Assembly (NCBI GenBank): GCA_963920635.1
Contig: OY987305.1
Coordinates: forward strand, 8,285,153 to 8,349,152
DNA: 64,000 nt
From: Pseudeuparius sepicola
Taxonomy: Eukaryota > Arthropoda > Insecta > Coleoptera > Anthribidae
Reading direction: 5' to 3'
A program made the position numbers and the translations under genes. Shown here piece after piece: positions 46,205 to 58,318 of the stretch. Every line of letters starts with the position of its first letter. The first letter of the stretch is position 1. The notes below the pieces were generated by a model that did not search any database, was not told the DNA's origin, and was given only the letters and a program-made list of their open reading frames with translations.

Positions 46205-47530
46205 TACAGGGTGTTCCACGAAATTGTGGTAACTAGTTAAGCAATTTTTTTAAATGGAACACCCTAAATATTTTTGGCTTATTCGATTCTTCACTCTGCT
46301 GGCTTCATAGTGCCCTTTTATTTTCAAAAATATTTTGCGTCGTTATTCCAACTTATACCCTAAAGTGGCCCGCTTTCTCACTATTTTACATTTTCTTTAA
46401 AAATACCCTCATTTTGCGTTTTTTTACGAGTGAGCCATGACCGATTTTCACCAATTGTCACTTTTTGACTTTTAACCTGACTTGACGTTTTAAAGAGATT
46501 CCAGAGTGATTCGAACGGCTTTAACCCATTTCTTTGACATGTCCCCTCTGCATACAGCAAACAGTCGATCATGGTTAATGGTTTTACGTTTTATATCTGG
46601 TTTAGCGGAAGGGCCAAAGAGTAAAAAAAAATGACAATTGGTGAACATCGGTCATAGCCTGCTTGTAAAAAAACCCGCCAAATAAGGGTATTTTTAACGA
46701 AAATGTAGAATGGTGATAAAACGGGCCACTTTCGGGTATAAGTTGTAATAACAAAAGTTGTAGTATTTGAAAAGTATTATACTCTGGCGCTCTAAAAAAA
46801 TAGGGTGTTCCATTTGAAAATATCAAGTAATTGCCTGTTGAAAAATTTCTAACTCCTGACTATTATTTTCCAAATATTTTTATATTCTGCTTTTAAATAC
46901 GCCTTTTACTTAGTAGAAAAATAACGAGTTTTGCAGCCAGAAAGGTATATATTTACTTCTTTTTATAATACCAAGCTTTCGGTATAAATTTTTACACGAA
47001 ATTATGTAAAAACCTTTTTCTGGCCCTTTTAAAACTAAAATCTATCTGGTTTTAATATTGGTAAAAAACTTCAACATTATTGTGAGTAAAATTTCAACCT
47101 TTTCTCAATATTTTCTAATAATTAAAAAAAATTTCTAGCCCTGATGAAGGTCACGAAGTAGACCGAAAGCTTGATATTATAAAAAGAAGTTAATATATAC
47201 CTTTCTGGCTGCAAAACTCGTTATTTTATTTACTAAGTAAAACTACACAGCCGTAAACTAGCTATTTATTACGCCTTTTACTATAAATTTACCAAGTAGA
47301 TTTTTTTTACACGAAATATCAATGCTGCTGTGGCATATTTTCATAATGTCTTAAATCCTACTTTTTCATACATTTTCTTGAATAACTTGGCACCGCCGCA
47401 AAATATTTTTAAAAATAAAACGGCACTCTAAAACTAAAAGAGTGTAGAATCGAATAAGCGAAAAATATATAGGGTGTTATATTTAAAAAATTGCTCAGTT
47501 TGTTACCACACTTTAGTGGAACACCCTGTA
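46205..47530. mobile_element. Compound foldback element G
   Basis: The left TACAGGGTGTTCCACGAAAT and right AGTGGAACACCCTGTA are mirrored for about 190 bp (to ~46395 and from ~47380). Inside is a second complete hairpin, 46340-46760, with CCAACTTATACCC...GTGGCCCGC facing its complement. A third copy of the terminus (GGGTGTTCCATTTGAAAA) is at about 46803. The Penelope-like mini-element at 46911-47269 lies between. It may be two overlapping copies rather than one element. Confidence 0.65.
46911..47269 (+). mobile_element. Penelope-like mini-element with 13 bp duplication
   Basis: A 13 bp direct repeat TACGCCTTTTACT flanks it (46898-46910 and 47270-47282). The outer ~75 bp on each side are mirrored (AACGAGTTTTGCAGCCAGAA and complement). 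The plus strand at 47141 reads CTGATGA, a stem GGTC...GACC, then GAAAGC, which is the order of a hammerhead ribozyme core. There is no coding. An inverted relative is at 48601-48890. Confidence 0.75.
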
Positions 47531-47919
47531 TATCTCCAAATATTTTTAAAATATGGTCTTTTGGTTGTCTTATGACATTAAAAAAATTTAAAAATAATTT
47601 TTTTCGTAAGGACGTTTTGGTACTTTCTCGCATAGGTGCTATAAAATCCAAAAAATATAAAATCAACAGACTATAGATAATCCAAAATAAAATTAAAATA
47701 ACTTAAACAAGTGAGACGTTGGCTCTTCGTTCTTTAGAGATCTATTTTCATATTTTTCTCCGCTAAAGAAAAAAAATAGTATTATTACTAGATACGCCAT
47801 AGGCTCGAACCGTGTATAATATTGTGTTGAACTCCACATGCATTAGAAATAAAATAAATTACTATCTGACTTTTTTTTAAATTACAGCCTGGTTTCAAAA
47901 CACAATTTACCCTTTTATA

Positions 47920-48155
47920 AAAGAACTTCAAATTCCGTCCTTTCTGTCGAGGTGGCCATACCTTACAAAATAATTAAAACTTATAAACTTGGAGTCCCCT
48001 TGCTCGTTACCCCAGGACTTTCAATTGTCTAGCCTCTCTCAATTGCTGGGCGGGAGATAATAAAAAGGAGAAAAAACCGTCCGGTATTGTACCTTTCGCA
48101 CAAATAAGCTACCTGCCTCGCGTCCTCAAAGACCCTTCCGTTTAATAGAAAAAAC
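47920..48155. repeat. Segmental direct duplication, right copy
   Basis: Diverged direct copy of 45760-46035 as described there; about 2.15 kb separates the two starts, most of it element G. Confidence 0.7.
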
Positions 48156-48504
48156 CCGTCTCCGTTTTGAAAGTGGCCAGAAAGCGCAGGGTCTTGATTT
48201 TAAAGGAGGTCGATATTTAGAGAGAAGTTAAAGGAATGCTCGCACTAATCACATTCCTTAATCAGCACCTCAATAGAGAAATTTAAGCGGATAATGAAAA
48301 ATGCTCTTTACATAATAAATACTTGAAACTGGAAACTGAACGAGTAATTTTCGAGTGTTCAATGATAATCTGTTTATAAATAAGGAACGGGTTTCATATT
48401 ATAATATACATAGTTGTATAACTTCCTTATCATGTATTTTCGGACCTATAGGAACCTTTTTGTTCAAAATAACATTTTCTACCTGTCAGAATACGTTGGC
48501 ACCA

Positions 48505-48530
48505 TAATTTAGAAACACCCTGTATATTAC
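48505..48530 (-). repeat. Solo foldback-type terminus
   Basis: TTTAGAAACACCCTGTATA has the usual terminus form, but no partner was found nearby. Confidence 0.35.
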
Positions 48531-48600
48531 TCGATATCACTAATCACTAATAAACTATACTATCACTTATCAAAAAACACTTAAATATTTAAAATATAAA

Positions 48601-48890
48601 TAGCTAGTTTACGGCTGTGTAGTTTTACTTAGTAGATAAAATAACGAGTTTTGCAGCCAGAAAGGTATATATTAACTTATTTTTATAATACCAAGCTTTC
48701 GGTCTACTTCGTGACCTTCATCAGGGCTAGAAATTTTTTAAAATTATTAGAAAATATTGAGAAAAGGTTGAAATTTTACTCACAATTATGTTGAAGTTTT
48801 TTACCAATATTAAAACCAGATAGATTTTAGGTTTAAAAGGGTCAGAAAAAGGTTTTTACATAATTTCCTGTGAAAATTTATACCGTCAAT
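48601..48890 (-). mobile_element. Penelope-like mini-element, single-armed copy
   Basis: The complement of the 46911-47269 core: GCTTTCGGTCTACTTCGTGA then CCTTCATCAG at 48696-48724, preceded by GAGTTTTGCAGCCAGAAAGG. It ends near TTTATACCG, exactly where the other copy turns into its inverted arm, so this is the uninverted form. Confidence 0.7.
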
Positions 48891-48899
48891 TTTGTTTGT

Positions 48900-50034
48900 A
48901 ATTGTTTTTTGTTAATAAGGTAATTTAGTATCAAAAAACAAAAGATAAATTTATAATAAGAAAAAATGTTTTTTAGGTTATCATCAAAAAGTGTCAGAAA
49001 ACTTGGTGTCATACAAGGTTAGAAATAACCTTAGTTGATATAAGGTTATGTTACAACATTCTGGAAATCTACTATTTAAAATATACACAAAAATGCCGTA
49101 ACCAACCATTTCAACCAATCGCAAACAAGGGCAACGAGAGGAATAGAGGAATCTTTTGACGTTAGTACTCGAAAATGGCGGACCCATAGAGTCGGGCAAA
49201 ATTAGGCTGCGCACTCGTCTAATCGCCTTCTCCTTACCTCCATATCTCTGTATTGATGATATTATTTATATAAAATAGGCGAGTTTTCTGGTAATTTGGC
49301 CTTGAAAAAAAGTCCCGCCCTAGTGCTATCCTTGTTTGTTGTCAGTGTAGCCATTGGCTACTAGCCAAAATATGTTGGCGTTGAATAATTCACTATTTGC
49401 CTACAAGTTACGTATTTCATTGCTGATCGCAGAAAATGTCAGTTAGATTGGTGGTAATATCTCTTCTTACGGTACCTACCACAAAACAGCATATATTTTA
49501 GCTTTTGCAAAATTTTATTTGACTGAAAACTTTTGAAGGGTCTGAGACGTAGGACAGTGGCTGTTGTTGGAATATAGGCAAACTCTTAACTAAACGATCC
49601 TTTATACATGACTTGTTTTATTATGGTCGTTGCATAGTTATTTCTCATCTTGCAAACAGATCGTTAATCCGTTACAGTAAATCTAAAATGTAAAATATTG
49701 GCATTAGGTATTCAAATGCGAGGGTTCGCGCAAGAATAAAGACATATCATCGTTTCAATCGACGTTTTATAGTGGCAATAAATAATTTTATAGCAAAATA
49801 AAGAAACCTAAAGCTGGTAAGCTTTCGCTATAGCGAACGTATCCTCTTTATTGTCAAAATAAATGCGCCGCCAGGAAAAAAGTAGAATATCCCAACGTGT
49901 GTTTTAATATGGGATTCGCAAATGGAAATTGGACATATACAATAGAGCTAATATAGAGCCCTGATGATCAATAACATAATGCTTCATTAATTTTTTGTGA
50001 TAAATACCACATACATAATAAGTATATAACTTTG
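48900..50034. other. No recognisable gene
   Basis: A short dispersed repeat (GCTGATCGCAGAAAATG...GGTGGTAATATCTCTTCTT) lies at 49420-49470; the minus frame 48984-49214 has no domain. Confidence 0.4.
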
Positions 50035-50172
50035 TAAACAAATCTAGCCATGACTTTTTTCAAAAATTCACAAGGTGGATTAATTTGGGCCTACAAAACT
50101 GCAACTCTTTCCCCATTTAACCTTCCACTCCGCTAGTTTCCGAGATCCCCACACTGACAAAAAAAATTACCC
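50035..50172 (-). mobile_element. Foldback family A, terminal fragment
   Basis: The complement reads CAGGGTAATTTTTTTTGTCA, then TGGGGATCTCGGAAACTAGC, then GGTTAAATGGGGAAAGAG, matching the first ~140 bp of family A. Confidence 0.75.
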
Positions 50173-51719
50173 TGTATGTATATACTTGTATAGTTGAGGC
50201 TAAAACTTTCCTTTTGTGCCTATAATTCACCCTCGGAATCCTCGGAAAATTTTAAATTCGAAAGGTAGAAGGCGGTCACAAGTCATTAGAAAAGCCAACA
50301 AAATAATGATTCCTCTCTCCCAGAACATACATATATTCCCTCGGTATTTTGATTTACATAATTTTGTTGGGGCGTGTATTAAATTTTCGGCTAAGTCGGG
50401 CGTGCACGAGCTGACGCACGGGTATTTTGGACAGGACAAACTCCATCCGCTGGATTTTGTCTGTCCTGCCTTTTGGGAACAAAAAGAGAACCTACCCATA
50501 AATTCGATACGGTATCGAAAAAATATTAAATACTCTTCAAATAAGACCGATCCTTGTGTATGTTAATTTTTTCAACCCCAGATTACCAGTGTAAAAACCT
50601 TCGTATTTTCCTCTGACAACACCAACGTTTACTAATAATAAACATTACTAAATAAACGCAACGAAATTTTCGGGAGTGTTTATCGCGAAATCATCAAATT
50701 TCAAACAATTTCTTTTTTCAATTTGACTAAAAAAAATACCGTTTATTCTAGTCACAAAGTCCCGGGAAAAATATTAATTTGGGCGTTCTGAAAATCCAGA
50801 AATTGAGATTAAACAAAGTAACTAATTGCCTTCTCTCTAAATATTTTATGTTAATGCCAAATTAATCCCTGCTCTCTCCCCTGGGCCTTTTGGTTCAAAA
50901 ATAAAATTTAAGCCAGAGCAACTTTTTATTTTTCATTGCTACATGGCAACACGCCAGCTAGCCATTTTTCTACTTTCCAGGCAACAAAACCAAAGCAACG
51001 ATCCATAAGTCTATACTATATGGAGTATCAAGTTTAAACAAACATTTTTAAACAGTTCTTGATCAAGATTTTGATATAATAATTAATATCCTTGAAACAC
51101 AACCGCTGAAGTTTTAATACTTAAAATTTGCTATTCAACGAGATATAAACAACTTTGAAGTTTGCTTTAATCTAACCTTACTTTCGGAGTGGGCAACCAT
51201 CTCTTAAGTTTCGAATTTTAATTGAAAGACACGTTTTAGTTATACTTCCACCCAGTAATGTTTATGTGCTTAATTTGAAGCCGGGTTTCACGTAAAACTT
51301 TGGTTATTGAGAAGAAGAGGGGGCTTATACCTACCTACCAACTCGGGAAAAAGTTTTTGGTCACCTACCTACTCGTCGGGAATTTATATTTTTCAAAATT
51401 ATATTAGATTATCGTTACGTATTTTTCTAAATTTGTTATCTCAAAGTGATCAATTAAAGTGCAACTAAAGTAGCCACATGCCATAACTTCGAGTTTTCGA
51501 TTTTACTTTGAAGGCCAAAATGACCCAAAGTGTACAAGATCTGTCGATATTTTCAGGAGTCAACCCCTTTGGAAATTTCGCAAAAAACTAAGTTTGACTC
51601 GAAACTGGGCTATTCGACGCGGTTTGACCAGAAAACTGGTCTAAATTGAGAGTTTCTAAATGCCCGGTCAGCTAACTTTCATCGATAAAAAAACACATAA
51701 AAATGCAATTTTTAAGGAA

Positions 51720-52205
51720 TATCATACTCAATAAAAAAATTTTAACAAACAAATTAAAACTGACTTAAAAAATTTGCCCGTATGCACACTCCACTAAAAA
51801 TTTAAAAAAATAACAAAAAATAACACCAACTTCACAAATTTGCCGGTATGCACATTTCAACTAAAATTTTAGAAATATTTTTCTCTTTCTAAATTGAGTT
51901 ATCTTTGGATTTGGTGACAGTTGACAGTCAAGGCAAGGAATTTAAATCTATTTAGATATGAATACATCATATCCTACATACATCATAACTTACTGTCACC
52001 GATTCCAAAAATAACTCAATTTATAAAGAAAAATAATTTAGAAAGAGAAAAATATTTATAAAATTTTAGTTGAAATGTGCATACGGGCAAATTTGTGAAG
52101 TCGGTGTTATTTTTGTTTTTTTTTTTAATTTTTAGTCTAGTGTGCATACGGGCAAATTTTTGAAGTCGGTTTTAATTTTTTTGTTACATTTTGTTATTTC
52201 TTATT
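51720..52205. repeat. Foldback with GAAGTCGGT ends
   Basis: 51765-51960 is mirrored by 51975-52170: AATTTGCCCGTATGCACA and its complement occur twice per arm, and TTTCTCTTTCTAAATTGAGT matches its diverged complement near 52015-52050. It runs into the tandem array at 52205. The word TTTTTGAAGTCGGTTAAAA recurs at 52893. Confidence 0.7.
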
Positions 52206-52850
52206 TTTTAGTGAATTATTAAGAATTATCGAAATCGGTCCAATATTAAATTCCATCCCCTATTTCTCCACCCTTAGGATTGAAATTTTTTTCTTTAAAT
52301 TTAAATGTGACTACCCCTAAGTTAACCTCTTTCTAATAAACAAAGAATCATCTAAACCGGTTCAATATGAAATTTCATCCCCTATTTGTCCACCCTTAGG
52401 GGTGGAATTTTTTCTTCAAATTTAAATGGGGCCTCTCCTAAAGTAATCCCTTTCTAATAAAAAGAGAATCATCCAAATCGGTTCAATATGAAATTTCATC
52501 CCCTATTTGTCCACCCTCAGGGGTAGAATTTTTTAAATGGGGCCACTCCTAAAGTAATCCCTTTCTAATAAAAAGAGAATCGTCGAAATCGGTCCAATAT
52601 GAAATTTCATCCCCTATTTTCCACCCTTATTTGTGGAATTTTTTCTTCAAATTTAATGGGGCCACTCCTAAAGTAATCCCTTTATAATAAAAAGAGAATC
52701 ATCGAAATCGGTCCGATATGAAATTTCATCCCCTATTTTTCCACCCTTCGGGGTGAAATTTTTCTTCAAATTTAAATGCGACCATTCTGTAGGTATACCC
52801 TTTCAAATAAAAAAGAATTGTCCAAATCGGTTTATAAATGACGAGTTCTG
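52205..52850 (+). repeat. Minisatellite, ~110-121 bp period
   Basis: About five tandem units, each with ATATGAAATTTCATCCCCTA, a TCCACCCTT...GGGGTGGAATTTTT block, AATCCCTTTCTAATAAAAAG and GAATCATCGAAATCGGT. The starts of the ATTTCATCCCC block fall near 52250, 52371, 52492, 52602 and 52720. The last unit is degenerate and ends at TTTTGAAGTCGGTTAAAAACC. Confidence 0.85.
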
Positions 52851-54507
52851 AGGTAACAAACATAAAAAAATACAACCGAATTGATAACTTCCTCCTTTTT
52901 TGAAGTCGGTTAAAAACCGACCTATCCGATGTAAATTGACCCATAGAATACGGATCCGGCCTCCAAATTCCTCTATGAAGGTTCTTAATGGTCGGTCAGT
53001 TAACATTTTGAATTTCCAAAAATATTAATCTGTCCCGAAAATGGGGTTTTCCGACGTAGTTCAACCTGTAGACGTGATGGACTAATGCAGTAACTTTTTT
53101 TAATACGACTTTGGGCATTACCCATGGCACGTGTAAAGGTGTAACAATTGAACCAGTTAGTGTCAAAAGAACACAATACATATGTTATATAGCCTGGTGT
53201 ATGGTAACTATATTTTTATTCTTTCCCAAGGAGAAAAGAAAGACAATCCCAACTTGTCGGAGATTTTTACCAGATTTCCTTTTATAGAGCTTATAAGTCT
53301 TAAAGCTCTAAAGATATAAGCTATGATAGTTGCGTCTCAGATTCTTTTGTAGAAAATTTCATGACTACAAGCTTACAAACTAAATAAAATGAATTTTTCT
53401 GCAGCTGTATCACTGGTTTCTCACCCTTCACACCTAAATGCCACACGCCACACATTTATACAACTTAGGCTTTCTGTAGAATCTTTTATGAGTTCCATCA
53501 ATTTTTCTGCACCTATCATTGTTTTCGTGGAATTTTTTATGTGTAGAAGTTGCAATTTCTTTCGAAAAGTTCAACCGTCTTTTCGAGATGGTTAAAATAT
53601 GTATGATTAAATATGTATGTAAAACCGGTTTCTGTCTGCGCCTGATATCAACTAAAACGTCGGAAAGCAGAAGAAAATCGAAGGCTACACGCCAATCAAA
53701 TAAATTGGCAGCGTTTTCAATCTACCTTGGGATATACACTATACATAATTCACGAATATCAAGGCAATTTTTTATTCTCAACACGCGCGTTGCTGATTGC
53801 CCAGAAAATCACAGATATTCCGGAAAAATATAGGAAATAGGGCATTAAATATGTAAATACAACAAATTTCATCTTATTTTCGGATTTTACGAAGAGTTCC
53901 ACACATACTTACCAAAGATTTTACCTCAAAGGCCAGATTTTATATTTCTCGATATTTTCTCTCTTCAGATCTTGTGGAGGACTATACGGGGTAATAACAG
54001 TTATTGCCTACCTGGCACAACCATTAAGTTGGTTCTCGGACACTCTAGGATAATGCGAAGGGTAAAATTGTATTTATTATCTTTCAAGGGAAATATTATA
54101 ATCAAGGTAAGCTTTAACTAATGCTTATACTAATCTCGCTCGCAGAAGTGCGTTAAACTTAACGACAGCAATCGCAAGGGATAGCGCCGAAAATGTGGAA
54201 CTTGCCCTAGATCTAAATAATGGCCCATTCAACTACCGAAGTTTTCGTCAATACCCAACGCATAGCCCTATTATGCCAAATTCTTAACGCGTAATCAACG
54301 AAAATCTTGCACTTTTAGCTGCGCTTCCTTGTTCCCTTCTCATAAGACCTAATTTAAAGCACATGTTTGGATTTAAATTTAAATGTAAATACAAATAGAT
54401 TAAGATATAATAAATTTTAATCTAAGAAAGACTGTAGGCCTCATTGAATTATTTACTATATATATTTTCTCAAAACGATGATCTTTTAAAATAGTTATTT
54501 ATGTACC

Positions 54508-55000
54508 AATGCACTGAAGTTCAACTTTTTATGGCTCATGTGGAATTATGTAATAATCCACATTAGTCATAAAAAGAACTTCAGTGCCGATGTACATATT
54601 ATAATATATATTTTTTTAAATCTGAAAAAAATTTGTTTTATTAGGCAAACAAATATCATAAGGAATCACCCGTCCATGAACTGACTACGCGCGGCGTTGC
54701 TTGACTTTGACGATCGCTCTATCTAGGTCAAGTATGACGACGCACGACGCTTCCCATGAGAGACTCCAAACTGCTGCCTGTTGTGCAGCCTCCATGAAAA
54801 ATAGATTGATATTTAAACCTACTAAAATATTTATACTGAAAGATGATAGGTAACAGTTTCGCAATGTGTACGAAAAGTTAAATGGGCCTTTATTGGCCGG
54901 GTTTTTGAATATTTGGTCACTTTTGACGAGCGATGGCTCAGCGCCGATGGGCTGCTTCAGTGCCGATTTCTGCCGATTTCTGAGCTTTTAATGACGAAAC
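54508..55000. mobile_element. Repeat with hairpin head, copy 2
   Basis: Second copy of the 6884-7474 repeat: the same hairpin (ACTGAAGTTCAACTTTTTAT and complement), CTACGCGCGGCGTTGCTTGA, GTTAAATGGGCCTTTATTGG and terminal CTTCAGTGCCGATTTC. It has several small deletions. Confidence 0.75.
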
Positions 55001-55657
55001 AACAAGAAAATCACATTATGTGCCCAACCTAAAATGTAAAAAAATATTTTTGTATTGTTTATTGAAAAGGGATCTTGTATACCGATAGCGTGTCTTCTGT
55101 TTTTATTAAAATTGCATCATTTCTCACCTTTTAAGTAAGTTCTAAAACAAAGTCACGTGAACGACGCACAAGTATCTGTTTTGTGCTATGCCCAAAATAA
55201 GAGTGTGTGCTATCTCGCACACAACTATGCAGGATCGATAAATGTATTATTTATTTATTACATAATACCGGAATTTCCGGATACCAACGACCAGTGAAAA
55301 TAAAAATCCGCGAGTTATTCGGCAAACATGTAACGTCCGTTAGCTATGTATGCTTATAGATACAGAAACTAAAGGGATTTACGACGGGTCAGCAACATCT
55401 ATGTTATCGTCTGGTAGTTAGTATTTTATAGATTGTATTTTGTATGTATAAGAAATACAATGTGACGGTATATTGTCAGATAATCCAAGTTAATATAAAG
55501 TTTTTATGAGGCCTTCCAGAAGTTACCTAATTTTGACATTTCTGAGAACACCCGGTTGGATTTCGATCTGCTGCTGATAGCAGAAAATGCCACAGTTAGG
55601 TTAGGTGGTAATATCTCTTCTTCATATTTCTATGGTACTACAAAGCAACAGATAGTG
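55001..55657. other. No recognisable gene
   Basis: Only the short dispersed repeat at 55565-55630 is identified (GCAGAAAATGCCACAGTTAG...GGTGGTAATATCTCTTCTT), shared with 49420-49470. Confidence 0.4.
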
Positions 55658-55810
55658 GACCCAGTGAGTTATTCAATGCCAACGTAAATATTTTGGCGGC
55701 GCTTAAATAGAAAATATTCTGTTACTGAAAAAGAGTGCCTAACGGTCTTGTTTGGCATTGAAAAATTTCGGCCTTATGTAGAAGGTACTCATTTTGTTAT
55801 AGAGACAAGG
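55658..55810 (+). pseudogene. Ty3/Gypsy RNase H fragment
   Basis: The frame reads DPVSYSMPT, stop, then RKYSVTEKECLTVLFGIEKF followed by RPYVEGTHFVIET. This is the RNase H segment following reverse transcriptase in Ty3/Gypsy LTR retrotransposons (usual form: Y-S-x-T-E-K-E-x-L-A-V-V-W-A-x-E-K-F-R-x-Y-L-x-G). The Glu of TEKE is present. The fragment is only about 50 codons, interrupted upstream by a stop, with no LTRs or integrase nearby. The 62-codon frame at 55748-55936 contains its second half and then non-homologous residues. Confidence 0.8.
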
Positions 55811-56254
55811 ATAGTTCTAGAACGGAACTTTTATCTCTTTTTTCAAGGTCAACTTTCAGTGTACTCGTCTATTGTTTATACAGTTAGGTACTTTGTTGGG
55901 TTTAATGACTTGCACCACTCTTATTACTATTACTAAAATTGATCGGCAAACATAAACGCGTCGACGGCGCCACTGACGTCGCCTGACTCAAGGAGACGTC
56001 GAAACTGGGTTTTCAAAAACAACTGCCAACCCTTTCGTCGCCCGCTAAATCGCTATGGCCTATTGTTTCGCCGTCGGTGTCGACTTTTAAAGCGACAACC
56101 GCAAAATCTGCCGCGCGAAGTGGAAAATCGCCCAAAAAACCCTTTATTCCCCCTGACCTAATAACACAATCTGCCGGAACTTTTTAAATAGTTTTGATTT
56201 TACGAGAGGGGCTTAACAGATTTAATTCCTAGAGAGGATACATCTACCCTAGGT

Positions 56255-56322
56255 ACTCCAGTCGCGATTCGAACCTGAAACTCCTACTGTAGGTGGCACT
56301 TAACTAACTGAGCTACCGGAGC
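56255..56322 (-). repeat. tRNA-derived SINE head or tRNA pseudogene
   Basis: On the minus strand: GCTCCGG at the start pairs with CTGGAGT at the end (GU pairs allowed), a perfect Pol III A box TAGCTCAGTTAG, and a B box GGTTCGAATC. The D-stem partner is lost, the anticodon arm does not form, and the length is 68 nt, so it is not a functional tRNA. The 3' flank ACCTAGGGTAGATGTATCC could be a SINE body. Confidence 0.55.
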
Positions 56323-56550
56323 ATACTGATTTTATTAGTAAGTAGCGGTGATATGCAGGAGACTTCTTCGACAACTAATAAAAGGGGGTAGGGTAACCAT
56401 TCAGGATTGTTGGTTATGTGAATTTCCTGTTTGTTCATCTACCCACAATATCAACATATAGCGACTTAATGCAAGTATCGAACGAGGAAATTCTAACCTA
56501 CAGTGTCAAGCCAAGAATAAACAAATAAGGATTTTTTTGTACCTGTAAAT

Positions 56551-56601
56551 CAGGGGCGGCTCGTGGCTTACTGCGCAGAAGGGAGGGGGGGGGGGGGGGG
56601 C
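56551..56601 (+). repeat. Solo hAT-type terminus with G tract
   Basis: CAGGGGCGGCTCGTGGCTTA followed within 30 bp by an unbroken G run (about 56584-56600). It resembles the ends at 11872 and 6756. No partner end or duplication found. Confidence 0.45.
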
Positions 56602-57307
56602 TACGTTTTGAAAAGAAAAAAAGAACACACTCGTGGTCACTCGTGAGTATCGAGCTACTTCCGGCATGGGCTTTTTTATTTTTTGTTTTTAGTATCATAA
56701 TAGAATCTAACTCGGATGTAAAATCGATCAATTTCAGAAAAATACCATTGATTTTGAGAGTCTTCTTTTTTGTCGTGCCATCGTAATGCTATTACTAGTT
56801 TGCCACAAAATTTATCTATTTTTATCCACGGCTTCGTTATGTTTAGTAATGTTTTGCCGGTGGAATTTAACCGCGCGGTAATACTAACCGGCCAGATCCT
56901 TGTTGATTTACACAAATTTGGAAGATACAGTGGTGAATGGAAAATGAACCTGTTTCCTGTGTCACTTCTTCACATTTATTTTGTGGTTTTCTGGATTCAA
57001 CACCAACCTAACTTGTTCTTGTTGGTGTTTACTATGTTTTGTGGAATTTCGGCTCTGGTACTATCAGCTTGATACTAGATGGCGCCACTCGTTGGTTTCT
57101 TACCTCCAAGTGCAAGTTTCACTATTATAAGTGCCACCGTTTCGGTGTGGATGTTGGTATGATGTTACCAGTTGCCGAAATTTATAGTCCCATGAAGCCG
57201 CTAACTTTCTTTTTGTAAAAATACTAACCATGCCTAAAAATGCTAGTTCTGTGGAACAACGATTCATGTGCCGAACAGAACGCTCGTGCTGTTTTATTTT
57301 TTCATAA

Positions 57308-57810
57308 ACAGGGTGGACCCAGATGGACTATACAGCCTTGCTTCATTAAAAACTAATTTGCACCGCATTTTTATATTTTAAAAATCAAGCAGGCCTTGAC
57401 ATTTATCGAAAAATTTTATAAGAAAATATTTTTCAGAATGCAAATTTAAGGCCCTTGCTCAATTTTAATACAATCGGCATACTCTGATTTTTTTCCAAAA
57501 AATAAAGTTGAAATTTGAAAAAAAAAGACAGTGTGCCGATTGTTTTAAAATTTGGTACGGGGACTTAGATTTGCATTCTCGAGAACTTTTTCCAATACAT
57601 TTTTTCGATATCTCTTAAGGAAATGGTAGTTTACCCGAACTGAAAATGAATAAATTGCCCCTGTCGAGGTTTGATTGATTTTTAAAATATAAAAATATGG
57701 TGCAAATTAGTTTCTAATAAAGCAAGGCTGATCCCCCAAAGGTCAAGTTTCAACTCGAAAATTGTTTGTCTTTTACACCTATCGTATAGTTGATCTGGGT
57801 CCATCCTGTA
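57308..57810. mobile_element. 503 bp foldback MITE
   Basis: ACAGGGTGGACCCAGATGGA then CTATAC is mirrored by GTATAGTTGATCTGGGTCCA then TCCTGT. The arms continue through AGCCTTGCTT, AACTAATTTGCACC and TTTATATTTTAAAAATCAA with complements. Near-complete hairpin, no coding. Confidence 0.85.
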
Positions 57811-58318
57811 TACGTTTTAAATCTTTGAATCATATTCTAGCCCGTGTCTTATCCATTCCTTCTTTAGAAAACAGTAAAGAGGGAAAACAAAACGGTGCAT
57901 TTAATTTGTCGCGCCCCATACACACTTGTTCTTGTCGTATATCTTTCTAGAAAAGTGTCGCGTAAAATTGCGACTTCCAATTTTATCTGGTTTAGATAAA
58001 TGTAAATCTGGAGTTGGTCTCCCAAGAGTTTTTAAGTATTACAACTTTTTCTGCCAATGAAAGACATAACAAACCGGAACAGGCGGAACTAACACGGTTT
58101 TGGGGTTTAAAACCGATGTATGCTACAACCGCGTACAAAATGCAGCGACGGACGACGCAAGCAGCCGACTTGGCCGGTTCACGCCCCCTTTCTGGCGAAA
58201 TCTGAGGTCATAACATTCCTCTTGACTAATTATATAATTTTAGACAATGAAAAATAGTTTTTTGAAAAATTTGGGTTGTTATATTACTGGTAAATTTTGG
58301 GTTAGGAAATTGACTCAC
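57811..58318. other. Dpr intron proximal to its donor
   Basis: No element recognised; frames at 57762-58205 have no domain. Confidence 0.35.

Larger units (their letters stand above)
38239..58318 (-). other. 20,080 bp Dpr intron
   Basis: Bounded by the donor GTGAGT at 58318-58313 and the acceptor CAG at 38241-38239; the phase (1) matches on both sides, giving a GCT alanine codon across the junction. Most of its length is transposon debris described separately. The stretches 38240-39930, 49500-50030, 50180-51700, 52850-54500 and 55940-56250 contain nothing I could identify. Confidence 0.8.

Noticed and set aside
56255..56322. Functional tRNA gene
   Set aside because: A and B boxes are present, but the D stem and anticodon arm do not form and the length is too short.
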